From Candidatus Sumerlaeota bacterium (GTDB lineage Bacteria; Sumerlaeota; Sumerlaeia; MWCT01; JAUWMI01), in contig JAUWMI010000014.1 of NCBI GenBank assembly GCA_030613245.1, positions 1 through 64,000 of the forward strand: a stretch of DNA of 64,000 nt, read 5' to 3'. Below are positions 51,383-60,759 of this stretch, in pieces. The notes beneath the pieces are model-generated. The model was given only the letters and a program-made list of their open reading frames with translations, ran no database searches and was not told the DNA's origin. Made by a program: the position numbers and the translations under genes. Numbering within the stretch: position 1 is the stretch's first letter; each line of letters begins with the position of its first letter.

Positions 51383-51946
51383 ATGCTTAAGAAGATCATT
51401 CTGGCTGGCTTTGGCGGGCAGGGTGTTGTGTTCGCAGGCCAGTTGCTCGCGACCGCAGGCATGCAGGACGGCTGTAACGTCACCGTATTCCCCTCCTATG
51501 GGCCGGAGATGCGCGGCGGCACTGCAAATTGCACGGTCGTAATCTCCTCCGAGCAGGTTTACTCCCCCGTGATCGCAAAGCCTGATCTCCTGGTCAGCCT
51601 GAATCAGCCATCGCAAGACAAATTTGAGGAGTGCGTGGAGCCCGGCGGACTGGTAGTCTACAACAAGTCTTTGATTTCGCACATCCAGGCACGCAAGGAT
51701 CTCACCTACTTTCCCGTGCCAGCATCCGAGATCGCCACGCAGATCGGTACCACGCGGGTGGCGAATGTCATCGCAGTTGGTGCCCTTGTAGTCTATACCC
51801 AGCTGGTTCATTTCGAAACGCTATCCGCGGCGCTAAAAGAAATGGTCGGCGGGAAAGGGGAGCATCTGGTTGAATTGAATCTGAAAGCCCTCAAAGCCGG
51901 CAAACGGCTGGCCGAGGAGTTTCCCCCGTCGCACCAGAAGGCTTAA
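51383..51946 (+). CDS. korC: 2-oxoacid:ferredoxin oxidoreductase gamma subunit
   Basis: 187 residues. It opens LKKIILAGFGGQGVVFAGQL, followed by VTVFPSYGPEMRGGTANCTV and KPDLLVSLNQPS, typical of the gamma subunit of KorABC/VorABC-type enzymes that oxidise 2-oxoglutarate or branched 2-oxoacids to acyl-CoA with ferredoxin reduction. The SYGPEMRGGT motif favours 2-oxoglutarate/KorC. No alpha or beta subunit genes are adjacent up to 64 kb, so the enzyme must be assembled from genes outside the window. GGAGG precedes the ATG closely (8 nt). This fits an anaerobic or facultative metabolism. Confidence 0.88.
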   Translation: MLKKIILAGFGGQGVVFAGQLLATAGMQDGCNVTVFPSYGPEMRGGTANCTVVISSEQVYSPVIAKPDLLVSLNQPSQDKFEECVEPGGLVVYNKSLISHIQARKDLTYFPVPASEIATQIGTTRVANVIAVGALVVYTQLVHFETLSAALKEMVGGKGEHLVELNLKALKAGKRLAEEFPPSHQKA

Positions 51947-52004
51947 TAGCGCACTTTACGACGCCCGACGTGAGCATGGTTTGTCTGAAAGGTTGTTCCG
52001 CATC

Positions 52005-52502
52005 ATGTCAGAAAATACGCAAACAACAGGCGTGATCCGCAAAGCACGCATTCAGGATGTAGCGACTATTCATCGCCTTATAAATTTCTGGGCGGAGAAA
52101 GGCGAGATGCTGGCTCGTTCGCTGAATGAAATTTACGAAAACCTGCGCGATTATTTCGTCTACTCTGAGGACGAGAAGGTGCTCGGCTGTGCGGCCCTGC
52201 ATATCATGTGGGGGGATCTTGGAGAGGTCAAGTCTGTAGCAGTAGCGCCGGAATATCAGCACAAGGGTATTGGCACGCAGCTACTTAAGTGCTGTCTGGC
52301 TGAAGCGGAGGAGCTCGGCTTGCCGCGCATTTTTGCCCTTTCGTTCAAGCCCCAATTCTTTGTGCAAAAGGGCTTCGAAGTCATTGACAAAAACACCCTG
52401 CCACAGAAAGTCTGGACCGAGTGCATCAAATGTCCGAAATTCCCCGATTGCAATGAGACCGCCGTTCAGATCTATTTCGGCCCCAAGTCCTCTATCTCGT
52501 AG
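52005..52502 (+). CDS. N-acetyltransferase (GNAT; short ArgA-like N-acetylglutamate synthase family)
   Basis: 165 residues from the ATG at 52005; a TTG at 51981 also exists. IRKARIQDVATIHRLINFWA and VKSVAVAPEYQHKGIGTQLL give the GNAT motifs, with the acetyl-CoA loop Q-x-x-G-I-G. The C-terminus has WTECIKCPKFPDCNETAV, a cysteine-rich segment (C-x2-C-P-x-F-P-x-C) seen in short ArgA-like enzymes of Deltaproteobacteria-like and Thermus-like genomes. It might make N-acetylglutamate for arginine synthesis. No arg gene is near. It lies 58 bp after korC and before the GH43 gene. Confidence 0.85.
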   Translation: MSENTQTTGVIRKARIQDVATIHRLINFWAEKGEMLARSLNEIYENLRDYFVYSEDEKVLGCAALHIMWGDLGEVKSVAVAPEYQHKGIGTQLLKCCLAEAEELGLPRIFALSFKPQFFVQKGFEVIDKNTLPQKVWTECIKCPKFPDCNETAVQIYFGPKSSIS

Positions 52503-52577
52503 GTAACACAACGTGTCTAAAAATGCAGAAGGATGTTGGCTTAAATCTTCGGCGAAAGTGCTTTGGAGTGCCGGCTG

Positions 52578-54269
52578 ATGAAAGGTAAAATCAGGCATCT
52601 TGTGTGCTTCTCAATTGTCGCATTTATGATTGCTGTAATTCCCTCCTCATATGCCGCAAGTAATGATACTAATATTCGCACGGCTCTTGAGAAGTATCTC
52701 TCCTTTGTTGCGTATCCTGACCCACCCAAGATCGAACCCCAACTCTTCTCAGAAGATATCCGCGTGTTCGGACTCAATGCACAAACTTATCATGGGCGCG
52801 ACGCCGTGGTTCAGTGGCTTGAGCAGATAAGGAACTTAATAGCAGCCCTGTGTACTACCATGAAAGCAACTGCTGAAGATGTCAAAATTCTTGTACGAGG
52901 CGACACAGCATGGCTCACATGCTTCATCTCCCTGGATGGCACCCTGAAAGAAGAAGAGCGGCCTTATAAAAAGAAATTCCGGACAACGATCGTGTTTGAA
53001 AAACGGGGCGAACACTGGCCAATAGTACACCAACATATCAGCCCCTTGCACGCAACCGTACAGAATGAAGCCCTTGAAAGTGAAGACGGAGCCAGGGACG
53101 TCCACGACCCGTGTATAATAAAGGCGGGCGACACGTATTATATCTTTTCAACCGGCATAGGCATTCCGATCCGAAGTTCAAAGGACCTTCGTCACTGGGA
53201 ACAAACGGGCACTGTTTTCAGCGGTATGCCAGACTGGGCAAAACAGGAAATTCCGAATGACGGTAATATCTGGGCTCCTGACATCTCTTTCTTCAATGGC
53301 AGATACCATTTGTATTATTCGGTATCAACTTTTGGCACCAACCGTTCCGCCATCGGCTTGGCAACGAATACAACGCTGGATCCCAACAGTCCTGACTATC
53401 ACTGGGTGGACCAAGGTAAAGTCATCGAATCAGTGCCTGGACGCGATGATTGGAATGCTATCGATCCCAACTTTGTCATGGATGAGGAAGAAAAAGGGTG
53501 GCTGGCATTTGGATCATTCTGGAGCGGTATCAAGCTCGTTCAAATACATCTCAGCACAGGCAAGCCCGATCCCGATAATCTCACATTATTCTCAATTGCG
53601 CGTCGTCCTGAGGCTCATGCAATCGAAGCGCCGTTCATCATAAGAAAAAAGGGATACTATTACCTGTTTGTTTCCTTTGACCAGTGCTGTCGGGGCATTG
53701 ACAGCAGCTATAAAATAATGGTTGGGAGATCAAAAAAAATAACCGGAGCGTACATAGACCGTTCCGGGAAATCAATGATGCAGGGCGGAGGAACCCTCGT
53801 ACTTTCTGGCTATGGCCGCTGGCGTGGGCCAGGACACAATGCGGTTCTTACGGATGGAGAAGACCAATGGCTTGTCCATCATACGTACGATGCCGAAATT
53901 GGGGGCATACCCCGTCTACAAATCCGTCAATTGATATGGGCGGATGACGGCTGGCCTCTTGCTGCAGAGCCTACTTCAGGAATATGGAGCAAGGGTCATC
54001 CACCAAGCTCGAAAGACGTTGTGGGGGAGTGGGAACATTCAGTTAACTTTGGCCCGCCAGACAAAATCGAATTAGTAGCAAATGGAACAATTGCTGGGAA
54101 TAACAATGCACAATGGTCATTGGAAGGATCGAAGCTCATTCTTCGCTGGCCACGTGGCGATACCCCCGGTGGCGTCTGGATAGACAAATGCCTCATTTCC
54201 TCAGATGGAAAACAGTACGTTGGAAGAAACCAAAAGGATGTGATCATCAGGGGCAGAAAACTACATTAG
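52578..54269 (+). CDS. Secreted GH43 family glycosidase (arabinanase-like) with NTF2-like N-domain
   Basis: 563 residues from the ATG at 52578 (GGAG 9 nt upstream). Signal peptide ~1-27. Residues ~30-165 form an NTF2/SnoaL-like domain (EDIRVFGLNAQTYHGRDAVV), which is unusual before a glycosidase. From ~172 to ~480 is the five-bladed GH43 fold: the catalytic Asp is in VHDPCII (~175), the pKa modulator Asp in NAIDPNFV (~294), and the acid Glu in HAIEAPFIIR (~350). APDISFFNGRYHLYYSVS and GPGHNAVLTDG follow the arabinan endo-1,5-alpha-L-arabinosidase subfamily. It should cleave arabinan or arabinoxylan outside the cell. The C-terminal ~70 residues form a small lipocalin-like tail. It lies alone. 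Confidence 0.9.
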   Translation: MKGKIRHLVCFSIVAFMIAVIPSSYAASNDTNIRTALEKYLSFVAYPDPPKIEPQLFSEDIRVFGLNAQTYHGRDAVVQWLEQIRNLIAALCTTMKATAEDVKILVRGDTAWLTCFISLDGTLKEEERPYKKKFRTTIVFEKRGEHWPIVHQHISPLHATVQNEALESEDGARDVHDPCIIKAGDTYYIFSTGIGIPIRSSKDLRHWEQTGTVFSGMPDWAKQEIPNDGNIWAPDISFFNGRYHLYYSVSTFGTNRSAIGLATNTTLDPNSPDYHWVDQGKVIESVPGRDDWNAIDPNFVMDEEEKGWLAFGSFWSGIKLVQIHLSTGKPDPDNLTLFSIARRPEAHAIEAPFIIRKKGYYYLFVSFDQCCRGIDSSYKIMVGRSKKITGAYIDRSGKSMMQGGGTLVLSGYGRWRGPGHNAVLTDGEDQWLVHHTYDAEIGGIPRLQIRQLIWADDGWPLAAEPTSGIWSKGHPPSSKDVVGEWEHSVNFGPPDKIELVANGTIAGNNNAQWSLEGSKLILRWPRGDTPGGVWIDKCLISSDGKQYVGRNQKDVIIRGRKLH

Positions 54270-54578
54270 ATTGCAGAGAAAGATTCTTGGTCATAGCGCT
54301 TGGTGGACTATGCACCTGAGATATTGTTCGACTCAAGCCTTTTAACATTTTAACCTTGTACCTATCTCCAGATTATTAAAACACTGGTGCGCCAGAACAG
54401 GAGATGAAATATTTCGTGGCCCTAACACGCTTTTTGACATTCCTGTTTTCAACTTGCAAAGGTGAATGTCATAAACTCGGTGGTATAATAGCGTTCATAG
54501 ATGAAACGAACACTATGCGTTAGATAGCCGATGCGGACCCTTAGGTGGCAATTCTGAGTTGCCAGAAGGAGGTCAACA
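54270..54578. other. Intergenic region upstream of the 139-aa gene
   Basis: Holds the promoter at 54481-54489 and GGAGGTC 6 nt before the ATG at 54579. No class A or class B hairpin. No gene. Confidence 0.5.
54481..54489 (+). promoter_or_regulatory. Extended -10 promoter TGGTATAAT
   Basis: TGn followed by a perfect TATAAT. It lies about 90 bp upstream of the 54579 gene. No clear -35 at 16-18 bp upstream, as is usual for extended -10 promoters. Confidence 0.55.
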
Positions 54579-54998
54579 ATGAGCCGTTCTTTTATAATCA
54601 TACTGGTTGCCTTGGTCATTGTGCTTGGTATCTCGATGGTTATAGTTCTTAAACCGGGCACAAAATCAGAACACGTCGGAGAGATAATTCTAACAGCCTC
54701 GAAAGATAAGGATGCGACTATAAGTATATCTGAAAAACCGTGCTACTCCAAATATAAGGAGATGCTCGATCCTTTTCTAAGGGATTATATAACCACGGTC
54801 TTCCAGGAAAGCGATGCTGGCGCGATCGTGGTTGACATGATAACGCGTACTGTACGCGATCAAGGCAGGTCGATGGAGCTCGATATTACAATCGCGTTTG
54901 GACATATGCAACACGATCTGCGCCTGACATTTCACAAGACAAATGGAACGTGGGAACTCGAGAGCAAGCAAGTGCTACGGGAATTAACCATTAAGTGA
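54579..54998 (+). CDS. Unknown signal-anchored protein (139 aa)
   Basis: A strong AGGAGGT site 6 nt before the ATG supports the start. The N-terminus MSRSFIIILVALVIVLGISM forms a signal anchor or uncleaved signal peptide. The rest, ~110 residues, contains KDKDATISISEKPCYSKYKE and IAFGHMQHDLRLTFHKTNGT but no known domain. It is AT-richer than the neighbouring enzymes. It is alone in front of the 347-aa protein gene with a gap of 73 bp. Function unknown. Confidence 0.65.
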   Translation: MSRSFIIILVALVIVLGISMVIVLKPGTKSEHVGEIILTASKDKDATISISEKPCYSKYKEMLDPFLRDYITTVFQESDAGAIVVDMITRTVRDQGRSMELDITIAFGHMQHDLRLTFHKTNGTWELESKQVLRELTIK

Positions 54999-55071
54999 TG
55001 GTAGAAAGACGACGTGGCATGCCATAGACTCCCATAAATCGCTGGACATGTATTAGCAGGGGGAAATTTCT

Positions 55072-56115
55072 GTGATCAATCCGAGTTGCTTCTATTCAAG
55101 AGGACATGTGGGTGCTTTGGAACACTGGTCTTTTGTTCCTGTCAGCAAATTATGGATAACAGGCATCATTCTGGTTGACCTTAGGAATAAAAGGATCATC
55201 GCCAGGCTTGGGAACGAGCGCGAGGCATGTGCCAGAGGCGTCTTCTCTACTAAAGGCAATACGTTCTACTACGCACAGGGAAATTATGGAAAATGCTCTT
55301 ACGTACTGCACCGGTATGGAGGGGCAAAGGAACACAGTAGTTATAACCTCAACAAGCTAATGGCATATAATGTCAACTCCAATACTGAGAGCGTAGTTGC
55401 TGTGGCTGCAGAGCTTGAGGGAGCAGAAGACATAAGTCCAATTTTCATTTCCGATAAAGACGAGCTCTACGTGCTAATCTGCACAGAATCAGCCCTTTTA
55501 TTAGATGCGAGCAGAATTATATGGAGTTTAGCGATTATTAATAAAGAAAGCAAACAACTGCAGGTAGTCGTGAGCAATTACTGGCCTTACAGCGAAGTGG
55601 CGAAAATAGATGATCTCCTGGTACATGCCAATGGATGGTCAGGAATCTGGAAGGATCTACTCGTCACAGACCTACGAACTAAAGACACTCGCATAATAGA
55701 GAACAATATTTATCTTGGCAGATTCTTGGTTTCCGATAGGCAAGTATTGTGTACGCAAAAGATCAACGAAGCAATATGGCTTATATCACACGAAGTGCGA
55801 ACCGGAACGTCTGAAAAACTTATCCGCTTTGAGAAACTTTGTTCCCCTCAAGACATATCTGGCAGGCAGATTATTTTGCTGGAGCACTCTGACCCCGATA
55901 GATGGAGCCGCGGATCTCTCCGGATGTATCACGTAGGGAAAAGGGATTATTCCAAATTGCCGTTTCCCGGCTTGTTTTCGTATCCAAGATTTAGTTCCGA
56001 CGGAAGAAATGTATATGCACTACAGGATTGGAGCAGACTCGTAAGCATTGACATTCGAACTCGCAAGATCGAAACAATCCTAGACCTCACCAAACAACAG
56101 CCAGTCATGTCCTGA
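55072..56115 (+). CDS. Unknown beta-rich protein, possible propeller (347 aa)
   Basis: The GTG start at 55072 has GGGGGA 7 nt upstream. No signal peptide. The chain is rich in alternating hydrophobic/polar strands (e.g. LWITGIILVDLRNKRIIARL, LVTDLRTKDTRIIE, LVSIDIRTRKIETIL), each followed by a charged turn with D-x-R-T/N-K, repeated about six times. This suggests a beta-propeller of WD40/TolB-like type, but no family is assigned. It lies between the 139-aa protein and the GHL10-NHL gene. Codon use looks AT-richer, as in the 139-aa gene, so both could have been acquired together. Confidence 0.65.
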   Translation: MINPSCFYSRGHVGALEHWSFVPVSKLWITGIILVDLRNKRIIARLGNEREACARGVFSTKGNTFYYAQGNYGKCSYVLHRYGGAKEHSSYNLNKLMAYNVNSNTESVVAVAAELEGAEDISPIFISDKDELYVLICTESALLLDASRIIWSLAIINKESKQLQVVVSNYWPYSEVAKIDDLLVHANGWSGIWKDLLVTDLRTKDTRIIENNIYLGRFLVSDRQVLCTQKINEAIWLISHEVRTGTSEKLIRFEKLCSPQDISGRQIILLEHSDPDRWSRGSLRMYHVGKRDYSKLPFPGLFSYPRFSSDGRNVYALQDWSRLVSIDIRTRKIETILDLTKQQPVMS

Positions 56116-56421
56116 CAGTTGCATTAATACTTTTACCGCGTCAAATTCAGCGGCAATAGCCGGGTGCGTCTAAGCACATTGCGTTGCCGTCCGATTTGTC
56201 TACTATCCTCACGGGTTCCCATCCACCTTACCCGAGAGAAACGGTTGGCTCCGTTACACCCATACGATGGCAATTTGATTTTGCCGTTGCTTTTTCCAAG
56301 GGATTGGTGCTAGTAATAATGGTGTGCTTCTTCGGAAACACCGGAAACACAGATTACGTAAGCGTGAAAGTTAAACATTCTACGCTAGGATGTTAATCAG
56401 AACATGCACGAAAGGGTAAGT
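56116..56421. other. Intergenic region upstream of the GHL10-NHL gene
   Basis: No hairpins of the window-wide classes and no gene. The AAAGGG ribosome site lies 5 nt before the ATG at 56422. Confidence 0.45.
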
Positions 56422-58818
56422 ATGAGAAAAATAGTAGTGGGGCTGTTTATTACCATCAGTTTGGCAAGCACGGCAACGGCTGATGAGGTGAGAGCGCTGT
56501 GGATTACGCGCTGGGATTATACAACTGCTTCGCATGTCGATTCCATCATCAATAACGCTGCAAATCACAATTTCAACCTGTTGCTCTTTCAGGTGCGAGG
56601 CAACGCCACGGTATTTTATCAATCTTCAATAGAGCCGTGGGCGTGGGAATTGACCAGCTCCGGTCCCTCTACATTGGGTCAGGATCCTGGCTGGAATCCT
56701 TTACAATATGCCATAACCAAGGCGCACGAGAAAGGCATGGAGCTGCATGCCTATATGAACACGTATACGGGCTGGCGCGGCACTACCCCACCACCCTCAG
56801 CGGTGCCACAGCTCTGGAACACTCATCCCGAGTGGTTCTGCGTGAATAGCGCCGGCACTACACAAACCCTGAATTCCGGGTATGTTACTCTCAGTCCCGG
56901 TATTCCCGCAGTCCAGGACTACCTGTACGACATCTATATGGAAGTGGTGAATAACTATGACATCGATGGGTTTCACTATGACTATGTGAGATATCCCACC
57001 TCCAATTATTCCTGGGACGGGGTGAGTTTGCAGCGCTTTTTTGACGAATACGGCGGCACGCCAGCAAGCATGCCTGACCAATGGAGCCAATGGCGGCGCG
57101 ACCAGGTGACTGCATTGGTGCGCCGAATTCACGACGCTGTCAAAACTACCCGCCCACAAACTGTGGTGAGTGCCGCCACCTGGAACAGCTATTCCAGCGG
57201 ATATAATTATTATTTTCAAGACGCACGCGCTTGGGTTCAGGAAGGTATCATCGATACGTCGCACCCCATGTGTTATACGAGCAATCTATCAACATTCGAG
57301 TCCTGGCTCGGCCAGCATATCCCCTACTCTTACGATCGTTTTGTCTGTCCCGGAATTGGAGCTCATGCGATCAGCAGTGTGAGTACCTTTCTCGAGGAAG
57401 TATACATGACCCGCAATAAAGGTGCTCATGGCGTGACGGTATTTGCCTATTCAAGCCTTTTCCCCGGCCATACGCCCAATGATAAAGCGGCAGCTCTGAT
57501 TAATGGGCCGTTTAAGTTTGAAGACGACATTCCCGCCCGGTCATGGAAAACGTATAGCGCCGATGATGATAATACCGGGCCGCGGATTCATAACTTCTCT
57601 ACGGAACCAGAAGCTATTTTGGCAGGTGAGCCGTTTTACATTAAATGCGAAATCACCGACCCCTCAGGGATTTATGACGACAGTACAGGTTCGGAGGGCC
57701 AGGGTGTATTCCTGAAGTGGAACATGAATGCGCCTCCCAGGGAAGGCAGCGAGGTGGAAATGTCGCTTCTCACCGGCGATGTGCATCAGACTAATCAGTC
57801 GCTCACCATCGGCTCTCTTTCTGATATTCTGTACTACCAGGTGACTGCTTACGATAATGATTATGACGGCGGACTAGCGGATGATCGCACCAGTCGAACT
57901 ACCGCCATCATGGAACTTCAAGCAGTGGAGCAACCTCTCTATGTGTTCGACGGCTTGCTTGGCTCCACACTGGGTCTCCCCCAGTATTGCGTGCTGGACC
58001 AATATGGAAAGCTGTGGGTGTGTGACTATTCTGGCGATTGCATCTACGTGTTCAACAGTGACGGCTCGGAAGCCTCGTACTCGCCCATAAGTTCAGGCCT
58101 TAATTCCACCAGCCAGACCACCGCCGTGGATTGCCCCTCGGGCATTGCCGCTCATCCTGATGGAACTATTCTCGTCACCCTTGATGATGCCTATGATGTG
58201 CCATTATATGAAGGCGTACTAAAGTTCAACAGTGCAACGGGGAATGCACTGCCAGGTATGGAGCTCAGCTTCCGGCCAGGTGATCTTGACTTTGATAATG
58301 ACGGCAATATGTTTATTGTGGAAAAGATCAGCGACTGCTGGCATGTGTTCACTCAGGCCAGTGACTACGCCACCAGCTATACATTTGGCCCCGGCACTAG
58401 TAATCATACAAATCGGGGCATTGCGGTAACAAACGATGCCAGCAAGGTACTTATTGCCTGCCAGGCTCATGGGCAAATACATAAATGGACTGGTGGGGTT
58501 CTAAGCGGAGTAGCTAGCTATTCTCAATTGGCAGACTTAACCGGGGCAACCGGAACTTTGGGTGCTGTAAATATAGATAATAACGGCTACATTTTCGTGA
58601 GCAATGATGGTAATAACACGGTGAAGGTTTTTGACAGTGCGGAAAACCTGGTGCAAACTATCAAGCGCACCACTGCTCCGGCATTGCAGTCCCCCCGCGG
58701 TGTTGGATTTAATCACGACAGCTCTTATATTTATATAGTTCAATTTGCCGGAAGTTCTCAGGTGCAACGCTGGGAAAAATACCAACCCAGCGCAGTTGAA
58801 CACTGGATCCTGTATTAA
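56422..58818 (+). CDS. Secreted GHL10 glycoside-hydrolase-like protein with C-terminal NHL/propeller repeats
   Basis: 798 residues from the ATG at 56422 (AAAGGG 5 nt upstream); an earlier ATG at 56404 adds six. A signal peptide covers ~1-20. Residues ~22-370 are a TIM-barrel GHL10 domain (PF02638): EVRALWITRWDYTTASHVDS, FNLLLFQVRGNATVFYQSSI, and the conserved IDGFHYDYVRYP, with Asp/Glu positions near the substrate cleft. Residues ~390-490 are Fn3/Ig-like. Residues ~505-790 are NHL-type propeller repeats with WVCDYSGDCIYVFNSDGSEA, IDNNGYIFVSNDGNNTVKVF and GVGFNHDSSYIYIVQFAGSS. The substrate is unknown; GHL10 proteins act on polysaccharide or peptidoglycan-like chains. The NHL fusion may target it to surfaces. 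Confidence 0.88.
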   Translation: MRKIVVGLFITISLASTATADEVRALWITRWDYTTASHVDSIINNAANHNFNLLLFQVRGNATVFYQSSIEPWAWELTSSGPSTLGQDPGWNPLQYAITKAHEKGMELHAYMNTYTGWRGTTPPPSAVPQLWNTHPEWFCVNSAGTTQTLNSGYVTLSPGIPAVQDYLYDIYMEVVNNYDIDGFHYDYVRYPTSNYSWDGVSLQRFFDEYGGTPASMPDQWSQWRRDQVTALVRRIHDAVKTTRPQTVVSAATWNSYSSGYNYYFQDARAWVQEGIIDTSHPMCYTSNLSTFESWLGQHIPYSYDRFVCPGIGAHAISSVSTFLEEVYMTRNKGAHGVTVFAYSSLFPGHTPNDKAAALINGPFKFEDDIPARSWKTYSADDDNTGPRIHNFSTEPEAILAGEPFYIKCEITDPSGIYDDSTGSEGQGVFLKWNMNAPPREGSEVEMSLLTGDVHQTNQSLTIGSLSDILYYQVTAYDNDYDGGLADDRTSRTTAIMELQAVEQPLYVFDGLLGSTLGLPQYCVLDQYGKLWVCDYSGDCIYVFNSDGSEASYSPISSGLNSTSQTTAVDCPSGIAAHPDGTILVTLDDAYDVPLYEGVLKFNSATGNALPGMELSFRPGDLDFDNDGNMFIVEKISDCWHVFTQASDYATSYTFGPGTSNHTNRGIAVTNDASKVLIACQAHGQIHKWTGGVLSGVASYSQLADLTGATGTLGAVNIDNNGYIFVSNDGNNTVKVFDSAENLVQTIKRTTAPALQSPRGVGFNHDSSYIYIVQFAGSSQVQRWEKYQPSAVEHWILY

Positions 58819-59122
58819 AGGCCTGTACTGTAGAATGCAGCCCTGTCTGCTTTTGGGAGTTTCGGGGACAGACTACAAAACTACTAGAGCTCATACTCTG
58901 AGTGCGGCCTTACCATGGTTCGTCTTTGCATAGCTGTTTAACACTCCGCCTGAAGAATTAATTGACAACCCATCCAACGCTACACTAGGAATAGCGTATA
59001 AACTTCCTGTATCAACACCAGCGTAAGCTTAAAGGCAACAACTTATCCATAGAAATTCGTAGTGTATCCCCGAAACTTCCTAAAACTTCCCCAAAACTAA
59101 GCATCGGCTATCCAAAAAATGC
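58819..59122. other. Intergenic region upstream of the ars operon
   Basis: AT-rich sequence with no gene and no window-wide hairpin. The ars promoter starts at 59123. Confidence 0.5.
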
Positions 59123-59170
59123 TTGACAGGCCACGTATGTTAAACTATAGGACTATATACTCTTATAGTT
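59123..59170 (+). promoter_or_regulatory. arsR promoter with ArsR-type inverted-repeat operator
   Basis: TTGACA at 59123-59128, 17-bp spacer, TATAGG at 59146-59151. AACTATA (59143-59149) and TATAGTT (59164-59170) form a 7-bp perfect inverted repeat that overlaps the -10 box, the usual ArsR arrangement. It lies 15-40 bp before the arsR ATG. Derepression by arsenite or antimonite is expected. Confidence 0.7.
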
Positions 59171-59184
59171 ATAAAGGAATAAAA

Positions 59185-59535
59185 ATGCGCAAAAAGAATA
59201 GAAGTCACACAAAGATGAACTGGGACGTACTTCGTTACAAGGCCGACGGACTGAAAGCCATGGCTCATCCCACAAGGCTGGCAATACTTGAGACATTACT
59301 AAAGGAAGAAAAGTGCGTTTGCGAACTTGTAGAGATTCTGGAACTGGAGCAGGCAGTAGTCAGTAAACACCTCCGTGTCCTTAAAGATGCGAACCTCGTC
59401 GTGTCCTACAAGAATGGACTGAATATTTACTATTCGCTGGCCTGTCCCTGCGTGGCTGATATGTTGCACCAGGTATCCTTTGCGCTGGGTGAGTGTGCCG
59501 CACAACAGAGGAAATTGCTAAGCAAGATCCATTAG
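59185..59535 (+). CDS. arsR: ArsR-family metalloid-responsive repressor
   Basis: 116 residues from the ATG at 59185 (AAAGGA 6 nt upstream); the longer frame from 59119 overlaps the promoter and is rejected. The winged HTH is LKAMAHPTRLAILETLLKE, and SKHLRVLKDANLVV. The Cys pair CVCEL (Cys44, Cys46) is in the position of the ELCVCDL arsenite site of Escherichia coli ArsR. Further C-terminal cysteines (Cys87, Cys89 in ACPCVAD) may add a third ligand. It heads an operon with acr3, a thioredoxin and ccdA, and most likely represses it at the inverted repeat just upstream. Confidence 0.93.
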   Translation: MRKKNRSHTKMNWDVLRYKADGLKAMAHPTRLAILETLLKEEKCVCELVEILELEQAVVSKHLRVLKDANLVVSYKNGLNIYYSLACPCVADMLHQVSFALGECAAQQRKLLSKIH

Positions 59536-59676
59536 CTCTGCTCATTTTTCTCTAAGAAATCTAAATAAAGCGAACAAAAATTGCTATCCGACTTCCACTA
59601 AAACCTCACTTCCATAGCGCTTTGCAAAGCCCGGGAACGTTGTGCCAAACTTAAGCAAATGAGCTGAGTGGTAAAT

Positions 59677-60738
59677 ATGGTAAATGCAAAAGACAAAAAA
59701 CTTTCACTGCTAGATAAGTTCTTAACCCTGTGGATATTCATAGCGATGGGGGTAGGAATAGGGACGGGGTATTTTGCGCCAGTAGTGACTGAATTCATCG
59801 CGGGTCTCCAGATAGGCACAACCTCTATTCCCATTGCCATTGGCTTAATATTGATGATGTATCCTCCTCTCGCCAAAGTAAAATATGAAGAGATAGGAAG
59901 AGTGTTCCATCACAAAAAGCTTCTTGCTCTATCACTGCTTCAGAATTGGATAATTGGCCCAGTGCTTATGTTTGCTTTGGCAATACTGTTTCTCCGCAAT
60001 TACCCTGAGTATATGATAGGAGTGATTTTAGTAGGGCTTGCTCGCTGCATTGCGATGGTAATTGTATGGAATGAACTCGCTGAGGGCGATAGAGAACTTG
60101 CGGTAGGGTTGGTAGCGTTTAACGCCGTTTTTCAAGTTCTATTTTACGCTGTCTATATCTACGTTTTCATAACCGTTTTCCTTAACTGGCTTGGGCTCGT
60201 TAAAGGATTGGATATCAGTATTTCAATTCTGGAAGCCGCTAAAACCGTATTCTTCTATTTAGGGATACCGTTCCTCGCTGGTATAACAACGCGATTCACA
60301 TTGATAAATATAAAAGGCAAAGAATGGTACGAAAATGTGTTCGCCCCTAAAATAAGCCCCATCACCCTGATTGCATTATTGTTCACCATCATCGTCATGT
60401 TCTCTCTACAGGGTGGACACATTATAGCATTACCTTTAGATGTAGTAAGGATAGCAATACCTCTTTTCTTCTATTTCATCATCATGTGGTTTGTAACCTT
60501 ATTCATCGCGCGTAAAATGGGTGCTAATTATGAACAAGTTACAGCGGTTTCCTTTACTGCGGCAAGTAATGATTTTGAACTGGCAATAGCTGTAGCCGTA
60601 TCGATTTTTGGCATAGCTTCCAATCAGGCCTTTGCAACAGTGATTGGCCCTCTTATAGAAGTTCCTGTGCTTATATGTCTTGTAAATGTGGCATTTAGAT
60701 TTAGAAAAACCCTTTTTAAAAAAGAGCAAATACTGTAA
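59677..60738 (+). CDS. acr3: ACR3-family arsenite efflux permease
   Basis: About 353 residues and ten membrane helices, starting at an ATG (59677) with a weak GAGTGG 5 nt upstream; a GTG at 59668 is possible. [21 protein letters not shown] and [20 protein letters not shown] are ACR3 motifs, with the essential Cys (Cys124-127 region) in [11 protein letters not shown]. It exports arsenite using the proton motive force. The gene follows arsR by about 130 bp and leads into the thioredoxin gene with 21 bp spacing. Confidence 0.95.
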   Translation: MVNAKDKKLSLLDKFLTLWIFIAMGVGIGTGYFAPVVTEFIAGLQIGTTSIPIAIGLILMMYPPLAKVKYEEIGRVFHHKKLLALSLLQNWIIGPVLMFALAILFLRNYPEYMIGVILVGLARCIAMVIVWNELAEGDRELAVGLVAFNAVFQVLFYAVYIYVFITVFLNWLGLVKGLDISISILEAAKTVFFYLGIPFLAGITTRFTLINIKGKEWYENVFAPKISPITLIALLFTIIVMFSLQGGHIIALPLDVVRIAIPLFFYFIIMWFVTLFIARKMGANYEQVTAVSFTAASNDFELAIAVAVSIFGIASNQAFATVIGPLIEVPVLICLVNVAFRFRKTLFKKEQIL

Positions 60739-60759
60739 AAGTGAAAGGAGCCAGTTACA

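Noticed and set aside
54434-54489. TTGACA at 54434 paired with TATAAT at 54484
   Set aside because: The spacer is about 44 bp, far too long; the TATAAT is kept as an extended -10 promoter instead.
59119-59184. Upstream ATG for arsR (MLDRPRMLNYRT)
   Set aside because: It lies inside the promoter and operator; the ATG at 59185 has a ribosome site and a normal ArsR N-terminus.
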